NCBI GenBank assembly: GCA_937884605.1 | Contig: CALGDM010000027.1 | Coordinates: 1 to 58,432 of the forward strand | Length of the DNA: 58,432 bases | From: an uncultured Spiribacter sp. | GTDB taxonomy: Bacteria > Pseudomonadota > Gammaproteobacteria > Nitrococcales > Nitrococcaceae | Direction of reading: 5' to 3' | In this document: piece after piece, positions 1-9,258 of the stretch | How the letters are laid out: each line of letters opens with the position of its first letter | How positions within the stretch are numbered: position 1 is the first letter of the stretch | The notes under the pieces: model-generated | Databases searched by the model: none | Told to the model about the DNA's origin: nothing | The model's input: only the letters and a program-made list of their open reading frames with translations | Position numbers and translations under genes: made by a program

Positions 1-862
1 CGATCCCGGTGTCCCGCCGCAGCGCCTCGGGCACGTCCGACAGGTCAAAGACCGACACCGCCTGCTGGAGTTGATCTGTGGCGATACCCTGCTGGCGCCG
101 TGCTTCCTCGACGGATATCTGCGGCGGCTCGCTGTCGAGTTGACTGCTCGCGGCCCGAGCCACCCGGTAAGCGCCGGTCATGTTGCTGAGAAAAGCCTCC
201 ATGGTGTCGCGCGGACTGGTGGTGCGAACAACATGCAGGCGACTGGCGATCAACGCCTGGCTCAGACCAGTGCCGGCGGCGTCGGCATCGGCGATATAGC
301 GCTGATAGGCATCGGGTGCGCCATCGGGCCTTGGCATGGCGCTGATCCGCCGATACAGATCGTCGAGTTCCGCGATTGTGGCGGCATCAAATTTGAATGC
401 CCCTTCGTGACGACCGCTGGCAATGCGCCGCATGCGCAGCTGCGTTCCCGGTACGGTCCAGCTGCTCAGATCGGTATCGCTGACCGTGGCCTGATCAGGA
501 ATGGTAGTCAGTGGCGGCATGGATAGGCGCGCGATAATCTCGCGGGCCATCAGGATCCGGTGGATCTGCTCCGCGGTCGATGACCCATAGGGCGTCGCGT
601 CAAAATCGAAACTCCCGGCCGCCGCGCGGAGACGAGGGGCTTGTTCGCTCACCGGCGCGCCGTCAGCCCAAAGCCCCGTGAGTGCGTCGGTATTGCGGAT
701 AAAACTGGCGAAAGAGGCGCGGGGGCTGAAATGATCGACCGAGAGCAGTGGCGGGGACGCCGATGCCTGCGCGCGACTCGTTTCGGGCGATAGCAGGATC
801 AGTGATGCCAGCGCGAACCCGACGAGGAGAGTGGCCGCGCGAAGGCGTTGAATACTGATCAT
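1..862 (-). CDS. Mechanosensitive ion channel (MscS-like) precursor, 5' part only
   Basis: The frame opens with ATG at 862 and stays open for 287 codons to the window edge, so only the N-terminus is present. It begins with a signal peptide: basic start, hydrophobic core at about residues 9-24, and a likely cut after ETSRAQA. The rest is an extracytoplasmic region with two similar segments, each opening with an SPR motif (SPRASFASFI and SPRDTMEAFL), and then a third start DLSDVPEALR. This layout is typical of the periplasmic N-terminal part of larger MscS-family osmotic channels. The membrane channel domain itself would lie beyond position 1, so the family call rests on the N-terminal pattern and is an inference. 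The gene is divergent from prlC across about 200 bases. Confidence 0.62.
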   Translation of the reverse strand, partial: MISIQRLRAATLLVGFALASLILLSPETSRAQASASPPLLSVDHFSPRASFASFIRNTDALTGLWADGAPVSEQAPRLRAAAGSFDFDATPYGSSTAEQIHRILMAREIIARLSMPPLTTIPDQATVSDTDLSSWTVPGTQLRMRRIASGRHEGAFKFDAATIAELDDLYRRISAMPRPDGAPDAYQRYIADADAAGTGLSQALIASRLHVVRTTSPRDTMEAFLSNMTGAYRVARAASSQLDSEPPQISVEEARRQQGIATDQLQQAVSVFDLSDVPEALRRDTGI

Positions 863-1064
863 GTCTTTTTCATTTTTTGGCGCGTCCTGCGTTCAAACGT
901 CTTAGAAGGTATTTCAAGGCACTGACACAAAGCAACGCCTGGGCAAAACCATCGAACTTCCGCGCCAGGATCCGGTTCGAACATTCCGACCCTCATCGAC
1001 TACCCTACGGGTTGTCCGCCACGGGGAGCTTCCCCACCGACTCACGGAGCGCATCGGCATCACC

Positions 1065-3104
1065 ATGACCAATCCATTGCTCGCTGAATCCGGCCTGCCC
1101 CGCTTCTCGGAAATCCGTCCCGAGCACGTCAAACCCGCGGTCGACCAGGTGCTGGCCGACAACCGCGCCGCCATTGAGGCGATCACCCGCGACGGCGGGC
1201 CTTACACCTGGCATGGCCTGGTTGCCCCCCTGGAGCAGCTCGAAGACCGACTCGAGCAGGTCTGGGCGCCGGTCTCGCACCTGAACGCGGTCATGAACAG
1301 CGAGGCCCTGCGCGAGGCCTACAATGCCTGCCTGCCGGCGCTGTCCGCCTATCAGACCGAGATGGGTCAGAACACCGTGTTGTACGCCGCCTTCCGGGCG
1401 CTGCGCGACAGTGATGAGTATGCACGTCTCGAACAGGACCAGCGCCAGAGTGTGGACAACGCCCTGCGCGACTTCGAACTGGCCGGCGTGGCTCTCGAAG
1501 ACAGCGCCAAGCAGCGCTACGCCGCCATCGCGGCCCGCCTTGCCGAGCTTTCGTCGCGGTTTCAGGAGCAGCTCATGGATGCCACCGATGCCTGGTACCG
1601 CGACACGGACGATCCCGAGGCGCTGGCCGGCATCCCCGAGAGCGCGCTGGGCGTGATGAAGCAGAATGCCGAGCAGGCCGGTGTCGAGGGGTGGCGCATC
1701 AGCCTCGACATGCCGGTCGTACAGGCCGTCCTGGCGCATGCCCGCCATCGTGAACTGCGCCGCGAGGTCTACGAGGCGTTCACGACCCGGGCCTCCGATA
1801 CCGGCCCGCAGGCGGGTCAATGGGACAACCATCCGGTCATGGCCGAGATCCTCGACCTGCGCCAGGAGCAGGCCGAGCTGCTGGGATACCGCGACTACGC
1901 CAGCCTGTCACTGGCGCCCAAGATGGCCGAATCGGCCGCCGAGGTGATCGCGTTTCTGGAGGATCTTGCCGAACGCGCCAAACCCGTGGCTGAGCAGGAA
2001 TATACCGAGCTCGAGGCCTTCGCCCGCGAGCGCGACGGCCTGACGGCGCTGGAGGCCTGGGATGTCGGCTATTACAGCGAACGACTGCGCGAGGCGCGCT
2101 TTGATCTCTCGCCCGAGGATCTGCGGCCGTGGTTTCAGGCCGACCGGGTCATGGCCGGGCTGTTCGCGGTGGTGGAGCGTTTGTTCGATGTGCAGATTGC
2201 CCAGCGTGAGGGCGTGGATACCTGGCACGACGACGTCCGCTTCTACGAAATCCGCGACGCGGATGGCGAGCTGCGCGGGCAGTTCTACACCGACCTCTAC
2301 GCCCGCTCGCACAAGCGCGGCGGAGCCTGGATGGCCCCGGCGCGCGGTCGCATGCGCCACAACGGCCAGACCCGGACGCCGGTGGCGTTTCTGACCTGCA
2401 ACTTTACGCCGCCGGTGGGCGATCGCCCGGCGCTGATCACCCACGGCGAAGTGGAAACACTGTTCCATGAATTTGGCCACGGTCTGCATCACATGCTGAC
2501 CCGGGTGGATGCCGCCAGCGTCGCCGGCATCAACGGCGTTGCCTGGGATGCCGTGGAGCTGCCCAGTCAGTTCCTCGAGAACTGGTGCTGGGAGCGCGAG
2601 GCGCTGGATCTGTTCGCCGCCCACCATGAAACCGGCGAACCCATCCCCGAAGCCCTTTTCGAGCGCATGACAGCGGCCCGCAACTTTCACGCGGCCATGC
2701 AGATGGTCCGCCAGCTCGAGTTCTCGCTGTTTGACCTGCGTCTGCATGTCGAGCACGACCGCCAGCGTGGCGAGCGGATTTTTGCGCTGCTCGATGAGGT
2801 CCGCGAGCAGGTCGCCGTGGTGCGGCCACCGGCCTTCAACCGCTTCCCCAACAGCTTCGCGCATATCTTTGCGGGCGGCTATGCGGCCGGCTACTACAGC
2901 TACAAGTGGGCCGAGGTGCTGTCGGCGGACGCCTTTGCGCGATTTACCGAGGAAGGCATCTTCAATCCGGTCACCGGTCGGTCGTTTCTCGAAGCCATTC
3001 TCGAGCGCGGCGGCTCGGTGGATGCCGCGACCGCGTTCGAGGACTTCCGCGGCCGGGCGCCGAGCATTGAGCCGCTACTCAAGGCCAGCGGCCTGGCCGC
3101 CTGA
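1065..3104 (+). CDS. prlC: Oligopeptidase A (M3 zinc metallopeptidase)
   Basis: This 679-residue cytoplasmic zinc peptidase degrades short peptides, including cleaved signal peptides. The thermolysin-like motif HEFGH lies at residues 468-472, and the third zinc ligand is the glutamate near residue 498 in WDAVELPSQF. Length and the C-terminal tyrosine/glycine-rich block (FAGGYAAGYYSYKWAEV) are typical of family M3A (OpdA/PrlC). The start ATG at 1065 gives the usual N-terminus (NPLLAESGLPRFSEIRPEHV). It is followed after 23 bases by an FAD oxidoreductase on the same strand, so the two may be cotranscribed. Confidence 0.95.
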   Translation: MTNPLLAESGLPRFSEIRPEHVKPAVDQVLADNRAAIEAITRDGGPYTWHGLVAPLEQLEDRLEQVWAPVSHLNAVMNSEALREAYNACLPALSAYQTEMGQNTVLYAAFRALRDSDEYARLEQDQRQSVDNALRDFELAGVALEDSAKQRYAAIAARLAELSSRFQEQLMDATDAWYRDTDDPEALAGIPESALGVMKQNAEQAGVEGWRISLDMPVVQAVLAHARHRELRREVYEAFTTRASDTGPQAGQWDNHPVMAEILDLRQEQAELLGYRDYASLSLAPKMAESAAEVIAFLEDLAERAKPVAEQEYTELEAFARERDGLTALEAWDVGYYSERLREARFDLSPEDLRPWFQADRVMAGLFAVVERLFDVQIAQREGVDTWHDDVRFYEIRDADGELRGQFYTDLYARSHKRGGAWMAPARGRMRHNGQTRTPVAFLTCNFTPPVGDRPALITHGEVETLFHEFGHGLHHMLTRVDAASVAGINGVAWDAVELPSQFLENWCWEREALDLFAAHHETGEPIPEALFERMTAARNFHAAMQMVRQLEFSLFDLRLHVEHDRQRGERIFALLDEVREQVAVVRPPAFNRFPNSFAHIFAGGYAAGYYSYKWAEVLSADAFARFTEEGIFNPVTGRSFLEAILERGGSVDAATAFEDFRGRAPSIEPLLKASGLAA

Positions 3105-3127
3105 GCATCGCGGAGGCGCAGGCAGCG

Positions 3128-4285
3128 ATGACAGCGCGGCATCTGCTGCTGGTGGGCGGCGGTCACAGCCATGTCGAGGTGGTGCGCCGCTTCGGCCATC
3201 GGCCACTGCCCGGCACGACCGTCACCCTGCTCTCGCGGGATCGGTTCACGCCCTACTCGGGCATGCTGCCCGGCTATATTGCCGGGCATTACCGCTATCG
3301 CGACGTGCATATCGATCTGCAGGCACTGGCGGCCACGGCCGGCATCGATTTTGTCCGAGCCAGCGTCAGCGGGCTGGACCGCGACGCGGGCACCGTTGTG
3401 ACCGCCTCGGGCGCTGCCTACCCCTACGATGCCGTGTCGCTGGACATCGGCTCGACACCCGATCCGGGTGAGACCGGAGCGGACCGCCATGCGGTGGCGG
3501 CCAAACCCATTGATGGCTTTGACGCACGCTGGCGCGCCCTGCTCGAGCGGGTGTGTGCCGACCCGACTCCACGGCGGATTGCGGTGGTGGGCGGTGGTGC
3601 CGGCGGTGTCGAGCTGGTGCTGGCCATGCAGCACCGCCTGACGGGCGAGCTGCGCGCCCGGGACGCCGACCCCTCGGTGTTGCGCTTTGCCCTCTACACC
3701 CGCGGCACCACCCTGCTGCCCACCCATAACCCGCGGGTACAGCGGCGCTTTCGGCGCCTGTTTGCGCGGCGCGCCATCGATCTGCAGTGCGGCCAGGCGG
3801 TCACCGGCGTCGATGCCCACGGGCTGACCACCGCCGATGGCCGGCACCACCGCGCCGACGAAGTGATCTGGGTAACCCGCGCCCGGGGCGCCGACTGGTT
3901 GGCCAACACCGGACTGGCACTCGATGCGCAGGGCTTTGTCCGGGTCAGCGATACCCTGCAGAGCGTGACGGACGCCCGTGTGTTCGCGGCCGGCGACATC
4001 GCCAGCATGGACAATCAGCCCCGCGCCAAGGCCGGCGTGATTGCGGTCCGCCAGGGGCCACCGCTGGCGCGCAACCTGCGTCGGTTTCTGCGCCATCAGC
4101 CGCTGCGGCCCCATCACCCCCAGCGCCACTGGCTGGCGCTTGTGACCACCGGCGATCGTCATGCGGTTGCCTCGCGCGGGGCCTTCAGCACCGGCGGACG
4201 GCTGATCTGGCACGCCAAGGACTGGATCGACCGGCGCTTCATGCGCCGCTACCGCCCGGCCCGCGATGCGACGCCCGGCGTCTGA
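3128..4285 (+). CDS. NAD(P)/FAD-dependent oxidoreductase of the SelD-associated type
   Basis: This 385-residue two-dinucleotide-fold flavoprotein has an N-terminal FAD-binding GGGHSHV at residues 9-15, a second Rossmann motif VVGGGAGGVE near residue 155, and a C-terminal FAD motif FAAGDIA near residue 286. The block YSGMLPGYIAGHYRY and the phrase SLDIGSTPDPGE are characteristic of the NADH-dehydrogenase-like domain that is fused to, or encoded beside, selenide water dikinase SelD in many bacteria. Here it stands alone: the protein ends at residue 385 and no selD is seen in the window. Its electron acceptor is unknown. A role as a type II NADH-dehydrogenase-like enzyme is possible but not shown. 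Confidence 0.8.
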   Translation: MTARHLLLVGGGHSHVEVVRRFGHRPLPGTTVTLLSRDRFTPYSGMLPGYIAGHYRYRDVHIDLQALAATAGIDFVRASVSGLDRDAGTVVTASGAAYPYDAVSLDIGSTPDPGETGADRHAVAAKPIDGFDARWRALLERVCADPTPRRIAVVGGGAGGVELVLAMQHRLTGELRARDADPSVLRFALYTRGTTLLPTHNPRVQRRFRRLFARRAIDLQCGQAVTGVDAHGLTTADGRHHRADEVIWVTRARGADWLANTGLALDAQGFVRVSDTLQSVTDARVFAAGDIASMDNQPRAKAGVIAVRQGPPLARNLRRFLRHQPLRPHHPQRHWLALVTTGDRHAVASRGAFSTGGRLIWHAKDWIDRRFMRRYRPARDATPGV

Positions 4286-4303
4286 CCGATCCGCATCCCG
4301 GCA

Positions 4304-4332
4304 CTGCATGGATGACAGCCTCGGCGTATAAT
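4304..4332 (+). promoter_or_regulatory. Sigma-70 promoter of xthA
   Basis: A perfect -10 hexamer TATAAT lies at 4327-4332, in the short gap after the oxidoreductase gene. The -35 (about 4304-4309) is weak. Expected transcription start is near 4339, 27 bases before the GTG of xthA. The promoter lies downstream of the in-frame ATG at 4312, which supports the later GTG start. Confidence 0.6.
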
Positions 4333-4365
4333 GAATCGCTTCTGACACGCCGCCCGGAGTATTCG

Positions 4366-5136
4366 GTGAAAATTGCCTCCTGGAACGTTAACTCCCTGAA
4401 TGTCCGCCTGCCCCATGTGCTCGACTGGCTCGAGACCGCGGGCCCCGACATTCTGGGCCTGCAGGAGACCAAGCTGCCCGACGAGCGATTCCCGGTGGAA
4501 GCGATTCGCAGCGCCGGCTACGAGGTGGCGTATTCGGGTCAGAAAACCTACAACGGTGTGGCGGTACTCGCCCGCGCCCCCATCGAGGCGGTCAGCCTCG
4601 ACATCCCGGGTTTTGAGGATCCGCAGCGCCGGGTGCTGGCCGCCACCGTCGATGGCGTGCGCTTCATCAACCTGTATGTGCCCAACGGCAAGGCGGTGGG
4701 CGATGACAAGTACGCCTACAAGCTGGAATGGCTCGCGCACCTGCGCACCTGGCTGCAGGACGAGCTGAGTCGCCACGACCAGGTGGCCGTAGTGGGTGAC
4801 TTCAACATTGCCCCGGCGGATGACGATGTCCACGACCCCGATGAGTGGGCGGGCCGGATCCTCTGCTCCGATGCCGAGCGGGACGCCCTGTCGGCCATCA
4901 CCGAGCTGGGGTTCAGTGACAGCTTTCGGCGCTTTGACCAGCCTGCCGATTGCTTCTCGTGGTTTGACTACCGCGTCAATAACTTCAAGCGCAATCGCGG
5001 CCTGCGCATTGACCTGATCCTTACCAGCCCCGCCCTCACAAAGCGCCTCACCGGCAGCGAGGTGGACCTGGATCCCCGGCGCCGGGAAAGGCCCTCGGAC
5101 CATGCCCCGGTGGTGGCCGAGTTCAAGGGCGCGTGA
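4366..5136 (+). CDS. xthA: Exodeoxyribonuclease III (AP endonuclease)
   Basis: Repairs abasic sites and removes 3' blocking groups from DNA. The 256-residue product has the whole exonuclease-endonuclease-phosphatase fold: metal-binding Glu in LQETKLP near residue 34, GDFNIAPADDDVHD near residue 145, and the final SDHAPVV near residue 245. I place the start at GTG 4366, which gives the standard N-terminus VKIASWNVNSL. A GGAG lies 7 bases upstream and the TATAAT lies upstream of it. A second enzyme of this family is encoded at 53866-54672. Confidence 0.93.
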   Translation: MKIASWNVNSLNVRLPHVLDWLETAGPDILGLQETKLPDERFPVEAIRSAGYEVAYSGQKTYNGVAVLARAPIEAVSLDIPGFEDPQRRVLAATVDGVRFINLYVPNGKAVGDDKYAYKLEWLAHLRTWLQDELSRHDQVAVVGDFNIAPADDDVHDPDEWAGRILCSDAERDALSAITELGFSDSFRRFDQPADCFSWFDYRVNNFKRNRGLRIDLILTSPALTKRLTGSEVDLDPRRRERPSDHAPVVAEFKGA

Positions 5137-5203
5137 ACGTGATCGGCACCGCCAGTGTCTGTCCTGCCATAAGCCACGACCCGATGACTGAGGGAGACAA
5201 CCG

Positions 5204-6217
5204 ATGAGCTACCAGGTCCGCATCGCCAACAGCGATCACGCCTTCGAGGTGGGCGATGGCGAAAGCGTCATCGATGCTGCCCTGCGTGCCGGCCTCATGC
5301 TGCCCTACAGCTGCCGTGGCGGCACCTGCGGGACCTGCATGGGCGATGTGGTCGAGGGACAGATCGCCTATCCCGACGGGCTGCCTCCGGCCATCGACGC
5401 CGATCAGGACGGGTCGGGCAAGGCCCTGTTCTGCCAGGCCCGACCGGCCAGTGATCTGGTGATCCGGGTCAAGGAAGTGCGCGAGGCCGGTGATATCCGC
5501 CCTCAGCGCCTGCCGGCGCGGGTGGAGGCCATCGAGGAATGCGCACCGGACGTGCGGCGGCTGTTTCTCAAGCTGCCGCGGGACAAGCGCCTGGCGTTTC
5601 TGCCGGGCCAGTACATCGACTTCCTGTTGCGGGGCGGCCAGCGACGCAGCTTTTCGCTGGCCAATACACCCTACGATGATGACCAGCTCGAGCTGCATAT
5701 CCGCCACCTGCCCGGGGGCGTATTCTCGGGGCATGTGTTCAATGACCTCAAGGAAGGGGCGCTGCTTCGCTTCGAAGGCCCGCTGGGCAATTTCTTTCTG
5801 CGCGACGACAGCGACCGGCCCATGATCCTGATGGGCGGCGGCACCGGCTTTGCCCCGGTCAAGGGCATCATGGAGCAGGCCCTGCACCTGGGTCTGAAGC
5901 GGCCCATGCACATTTACTGGGGCGCTCGCGGGCCGGCCGATCTCTACCTCGATTCGCTGCCGCGCCAATGGGCCGAACAGGCGTCCAACATCGCCTATAC
6001 GCCGGTGCTCTCCGATCCGGCGCCCGCGGATGACTGGCGCGGTGCCACCGGCTTTGTCCACGAGCAGGTGGTGCGCGATCATCCCGATCTGAGCGGCTTC
6101 GATGTCTACATGAGTGGGCCGCCGCCGATGATCAACGCCGCCCGCGAGGCCTTCGCGGCGGCGGGGCTGCCCTCGGATCGGCTGTTCTACGACTCCTTTG
6201 AAGCGGCACCGGAGTGA
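5204..6217 (+). CDS. 2Fe-2S/FAD/NAD(P)H reductase, CDP-6-deoxy-glucoseen reductase-like
   Basis: This 337-residue electron-transfer flavoprotein starts with a plant-type ferredoxin domain whose cluster ligands are Cys37, Cys42, Cys45 and Cys77 (CRGGTCGTC, then LFC). A ferredoxin-reductase module follows, with the flavin motif RRSFSLAN near residue 148 and the nucleotide motif GGGTGFAPVKG near residue 211. This domain order matches the AscD/CDP-6-deoxy-delta-3,4-glucoseen reductase-like proteins common in gammaproteobacteria, where the true substrate is usually unknown because the deoxysugar pathway is absent. No sugar genes are nearby, so I would read it as a general NAD(P)H-dependent reductase. 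RBS GGGAG lies before ATG 5204. Confidence 0.85.
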   Translation: MSYQVRIANSDHAFEVGDGESVIDAALRAGLMLPYSCRGGTCGTCMGDVVEGQIAYPDGLPPAIDADQDGSGKALFCQARPASDLVIRVKEVREAGDIRPQRLPARVEAIEECAPDVRRLFLKLPRDKRLAFLPGQYIDFLLRGGQRRSFSLANTPYDDDQLELHIRHLPGGVFSGHVFNDLKEGALLRFEGPLGNFFLRDDSDRPMILMGGGTGFAPVKGIMEQALHLGLKRPMHIYWGARGPADLYLDSLPRQWAEQASNIAYTPVLSDPAPADDWRGATGFVHEQVVRDHPDLSGFDVYMSGPPPMINAAREAFAAAGLPSDRLFYDSFEAAPE

Positions 6218-6221
6218 TTCA

Positions 6222-7004
6222 GTGACCGGGCAGTATCACCCACACCGTCATCCCGCAGGCATCCTTCGGCTGGTCACCCTGCTGCTGATCGCCCTGGTGG
6301 TGAGCGGCTGCGCCAGCACCGGCAACCACTCGGCCAATGACCCCATTGAGGGGTTCAACCGCGGTGTCTACGACTTTAACGAGGGCGTCGACACCTACGC
6401 CCTCAAACCCGCCAGCGAGGGCTGGACGCGCATCACCAGTGAGGGCGTGCGGAACAGCGTGGACAACTTCTTCACCAACCTCGAGGCGCCCGGCTACATC
6501 CTCAATGATCTGCTCCAGGGCAAGGCGGGGGATGCCGGTCGCGAAAGCGTCCGGTTTGTGGTGAACACCACTGTGGGGCTGCTGGGACTGTTCGATCCGG
6601 CGCAGGCCTGGCTGGGCATCGAGGGCCGCGCCGAGGACTTTGGCCAGACCCTGGGCGTCTGGGGGGTTGATGCCGGTCCCTATCTGGTGCTGCCGCTGTT
6701 CGGTCCCTCGGACACCCGCGACGTTACCCAGTACCCGATCGCCTACTACACCAACGTGATCACCTACGTAACGCTGGATACGGTGACCTTCGGCGCACTG
6801 ACCGCCCTCGAGATCGTCAACACCCGGGCGCGGGTGGCGGGCGCGGCGCGCTTCCGCGATGATGCCGCGGTTGACCCGTACGTCTTCACACGCTCGGCCT
6901 ATCGCCAGTATCGACGCTCGCAGGTGGTTGATGGCGACGTGTCCCTGGAAGACGACGCCTACTCCGACTTTTTCGAGGAAATGGGCCGTCTGCCCGGCGA
7001 ATAA
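6222..7004 (+). CDS. mlaA: MlaA/VacJ outer-membrane phospholipid-transport lipoprotein
   Basis: MlaA sits in the outer membrane with porins and hands misplaced phospholipids to the Mla pathway, maintaining lipid asymmetry. The 260-residue product has a lipoprotein signal ending VVSGC (Cys30 of this start), then the MlaA core: NDPIEGFNRGVYDFN, NFFTNLEAPGYILNDLLQGK, and FGQTLGVWGVDAGPYLVLPL. I chose GTG 6222, which has GGAG 7 bases upstream. A longer TTG start at 6198 would overlap the previous gene. The other mla genes are not in this window. Confidence 0.92.
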   Translation: MTGQYHPHRHPAGILRLVTLLLIALVVSGCASTGNHSANDPIEGFNRGVYDFNEGVDTYALKPASEGWTRITSEGVRNSVDNFFTNLEAPGYILNDLLQGKAGDAGRESVRFVVNTTVGLLGLFDPAQAWLGIEGRAEDFGQTLGVWGVDAGPYLVLPLFGPSDTRDVTQYPIAYYTNVITYVTLDTVTFGALTALEIVNTRARVAGAARFRDDAAVDPYVFTRSAYRQYRRSQVVDGDVSLEDDAYSDFFEEMGRLPGE

Positions 7005-7007
7005 CGG

Positions 7008-7610
7008 CTAGCGGGCGCCGGCGGCCAATCGCTCGCGCAGCGGACTGCGACGCGGAAAATGCGCACGCAGGAAGGCCATCTGATCGGCCAGGATGCGGCG
7101 TCCCTGCAGATAGACATACTCGGCATGGGTGGGGGCGAACGGCACCGCCAGCAGCTGCATGCCGGCCTGCTCCGGCGTGCGGCTGCCCTTCAGGTTGTTG
7201 CAGCGCTTGCAGGCAGTGACAACGTTGGTCCAGGTGTCGACGCCGCCACGGCTGATCGGCTTGATGTGATCACGGGAGAGTTCGCGAACCGGCCGGCGCT
7301 CGCCGCAGTAAAGGCACAGGTGATCGTCCCGGCGGAACAGCGTGGCGTTGTTCAGGGGCGGGCGGTAGGCAGCCGGATCCTTGAGGCTTGGCTGCATGGC
7401 TCCGGTGGTGGCGACGATCGAGTTGACGTCGACCACGCTGCGCAGCCCGGTCCGGGCACTGTAGCCGCCATGAATGCGATACAGGGTGTGCCCGCAGGTA
7501 TAGGCGACCTGGTCGAGGTGGTAGAGGCGGACCGCCGCCTGATAGGTCATCCACTCCAGTGGCATGCCTGAGACATCGGTCCGGAGGATAGGCTGCTGCA
7601 AGCTGATCAC
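7008..7610 (-). CDS. HNH endonuclease domain protein
   Basis: The 200-residue protein carries a zinc-finger HNH fold: CLYC at residues 99-102, then SRDHIKPISRGG with Asp114-His115, and CKRCN at 134-138. It belongs to the widespread chromosomal HNH family (ILR.. start, RTPEQAGMQLLAVPF, AEYVYLQGRRILADQM) whose cellular function is not established. Start is GTG at 7610 with a purine-rich stretch upstream. It is convergent with mlaA, 3 bases apart. Nothing around it suggests an intron or phage. Confidence 0.85.
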   Translation of the reverse strand: MISLQQPILRTDVSGMPLEWMTYQAAVRLYHLDQVAYTCGHTLYRIHGGYSARTGLRSVVDVNSIVATTGAMQPSLKDPAAYRPPLNNATLFRRDDHLCLYCGERRPVRELSRDHIKPISRGGVDTWTNVVTACKRCNNLKGSRTPEQAGMQLLAVPFAPTHAEYVYLQGRRILADQMAFLRAHFPRRSPLRERLAAGAR

Positions 7611-7819
7611 GCCAGGGTCCCCTTGTCACGCGCGTCACCGCACCTGAATGACTGACACCGATCATCCGATGCTTGACGTTACTGTGCAAGTATGACTGCT
7701 TGATTACCCCGGGGGTTCCGGGATACCCCGATGGGCGTGGGGGTGTTTAGCCCAAAAGATGTTGTAGAATCGCGGGTTCGACGGTTCAAATGGACCGCCA
7801 AAGGACAGGAGTTAACTCG

Positions 7820-8949
<1,130 letters not shown>

Positions 8950-8950
<1 letters not shown>

Positions 8951-9258
8951 TGGCGATCGAAGGCTTTGTCGCAATCTACATATTCATGCTGGCGGCGTTC
9001 GCCGGCTTCGAGGTCATCAGTCGTGTGCCGGTCATCCTGCACACGCCGCTGATGTCCGGATCCAACTTTGTCCACGGCATCGTGGTGGTGGGCGCCATGG
9101 TGGTGCTCGGCCATGCCGGGACCGTCATCGAGCAGATCATCGGCTTCATCGCCGTGCTGCTTGCCGCGGGCAACGCCGTGGGCGGCTACGTCGTCACCGA
9201 GCGCATGCTCGAGATGTTCAAGAGCAAGGATGAGCAGAAGAAGGGGGCCGAGGAATGA
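8950..9258 (+). CDS. pntAB: NAD(P) transhydrogenase subunit alpha part 2 (membrane)
   Basis: This small 102-residue membrane subunit provides part of the proton channel (domain II). Three hydrophobic helices are visible at about residues 6-24, 36-58 and 60-78, with the family phrase FVAIYIFMLAAFAGFEVI near the start. The A of its ATG is the last base of the pntAA stop codon, and its own end overlaps pntB by ATGA. The split alpha subunit is common outside enterobacteria. Confidence 0.95.

Noticed and set aside
7690-7745. G/C-run hairpins upstream of pntAA as a possible riboswitch
   Set aside because: The runs of C and G can pair in several weak ways, but no known aptamer pattern or terminator follows.
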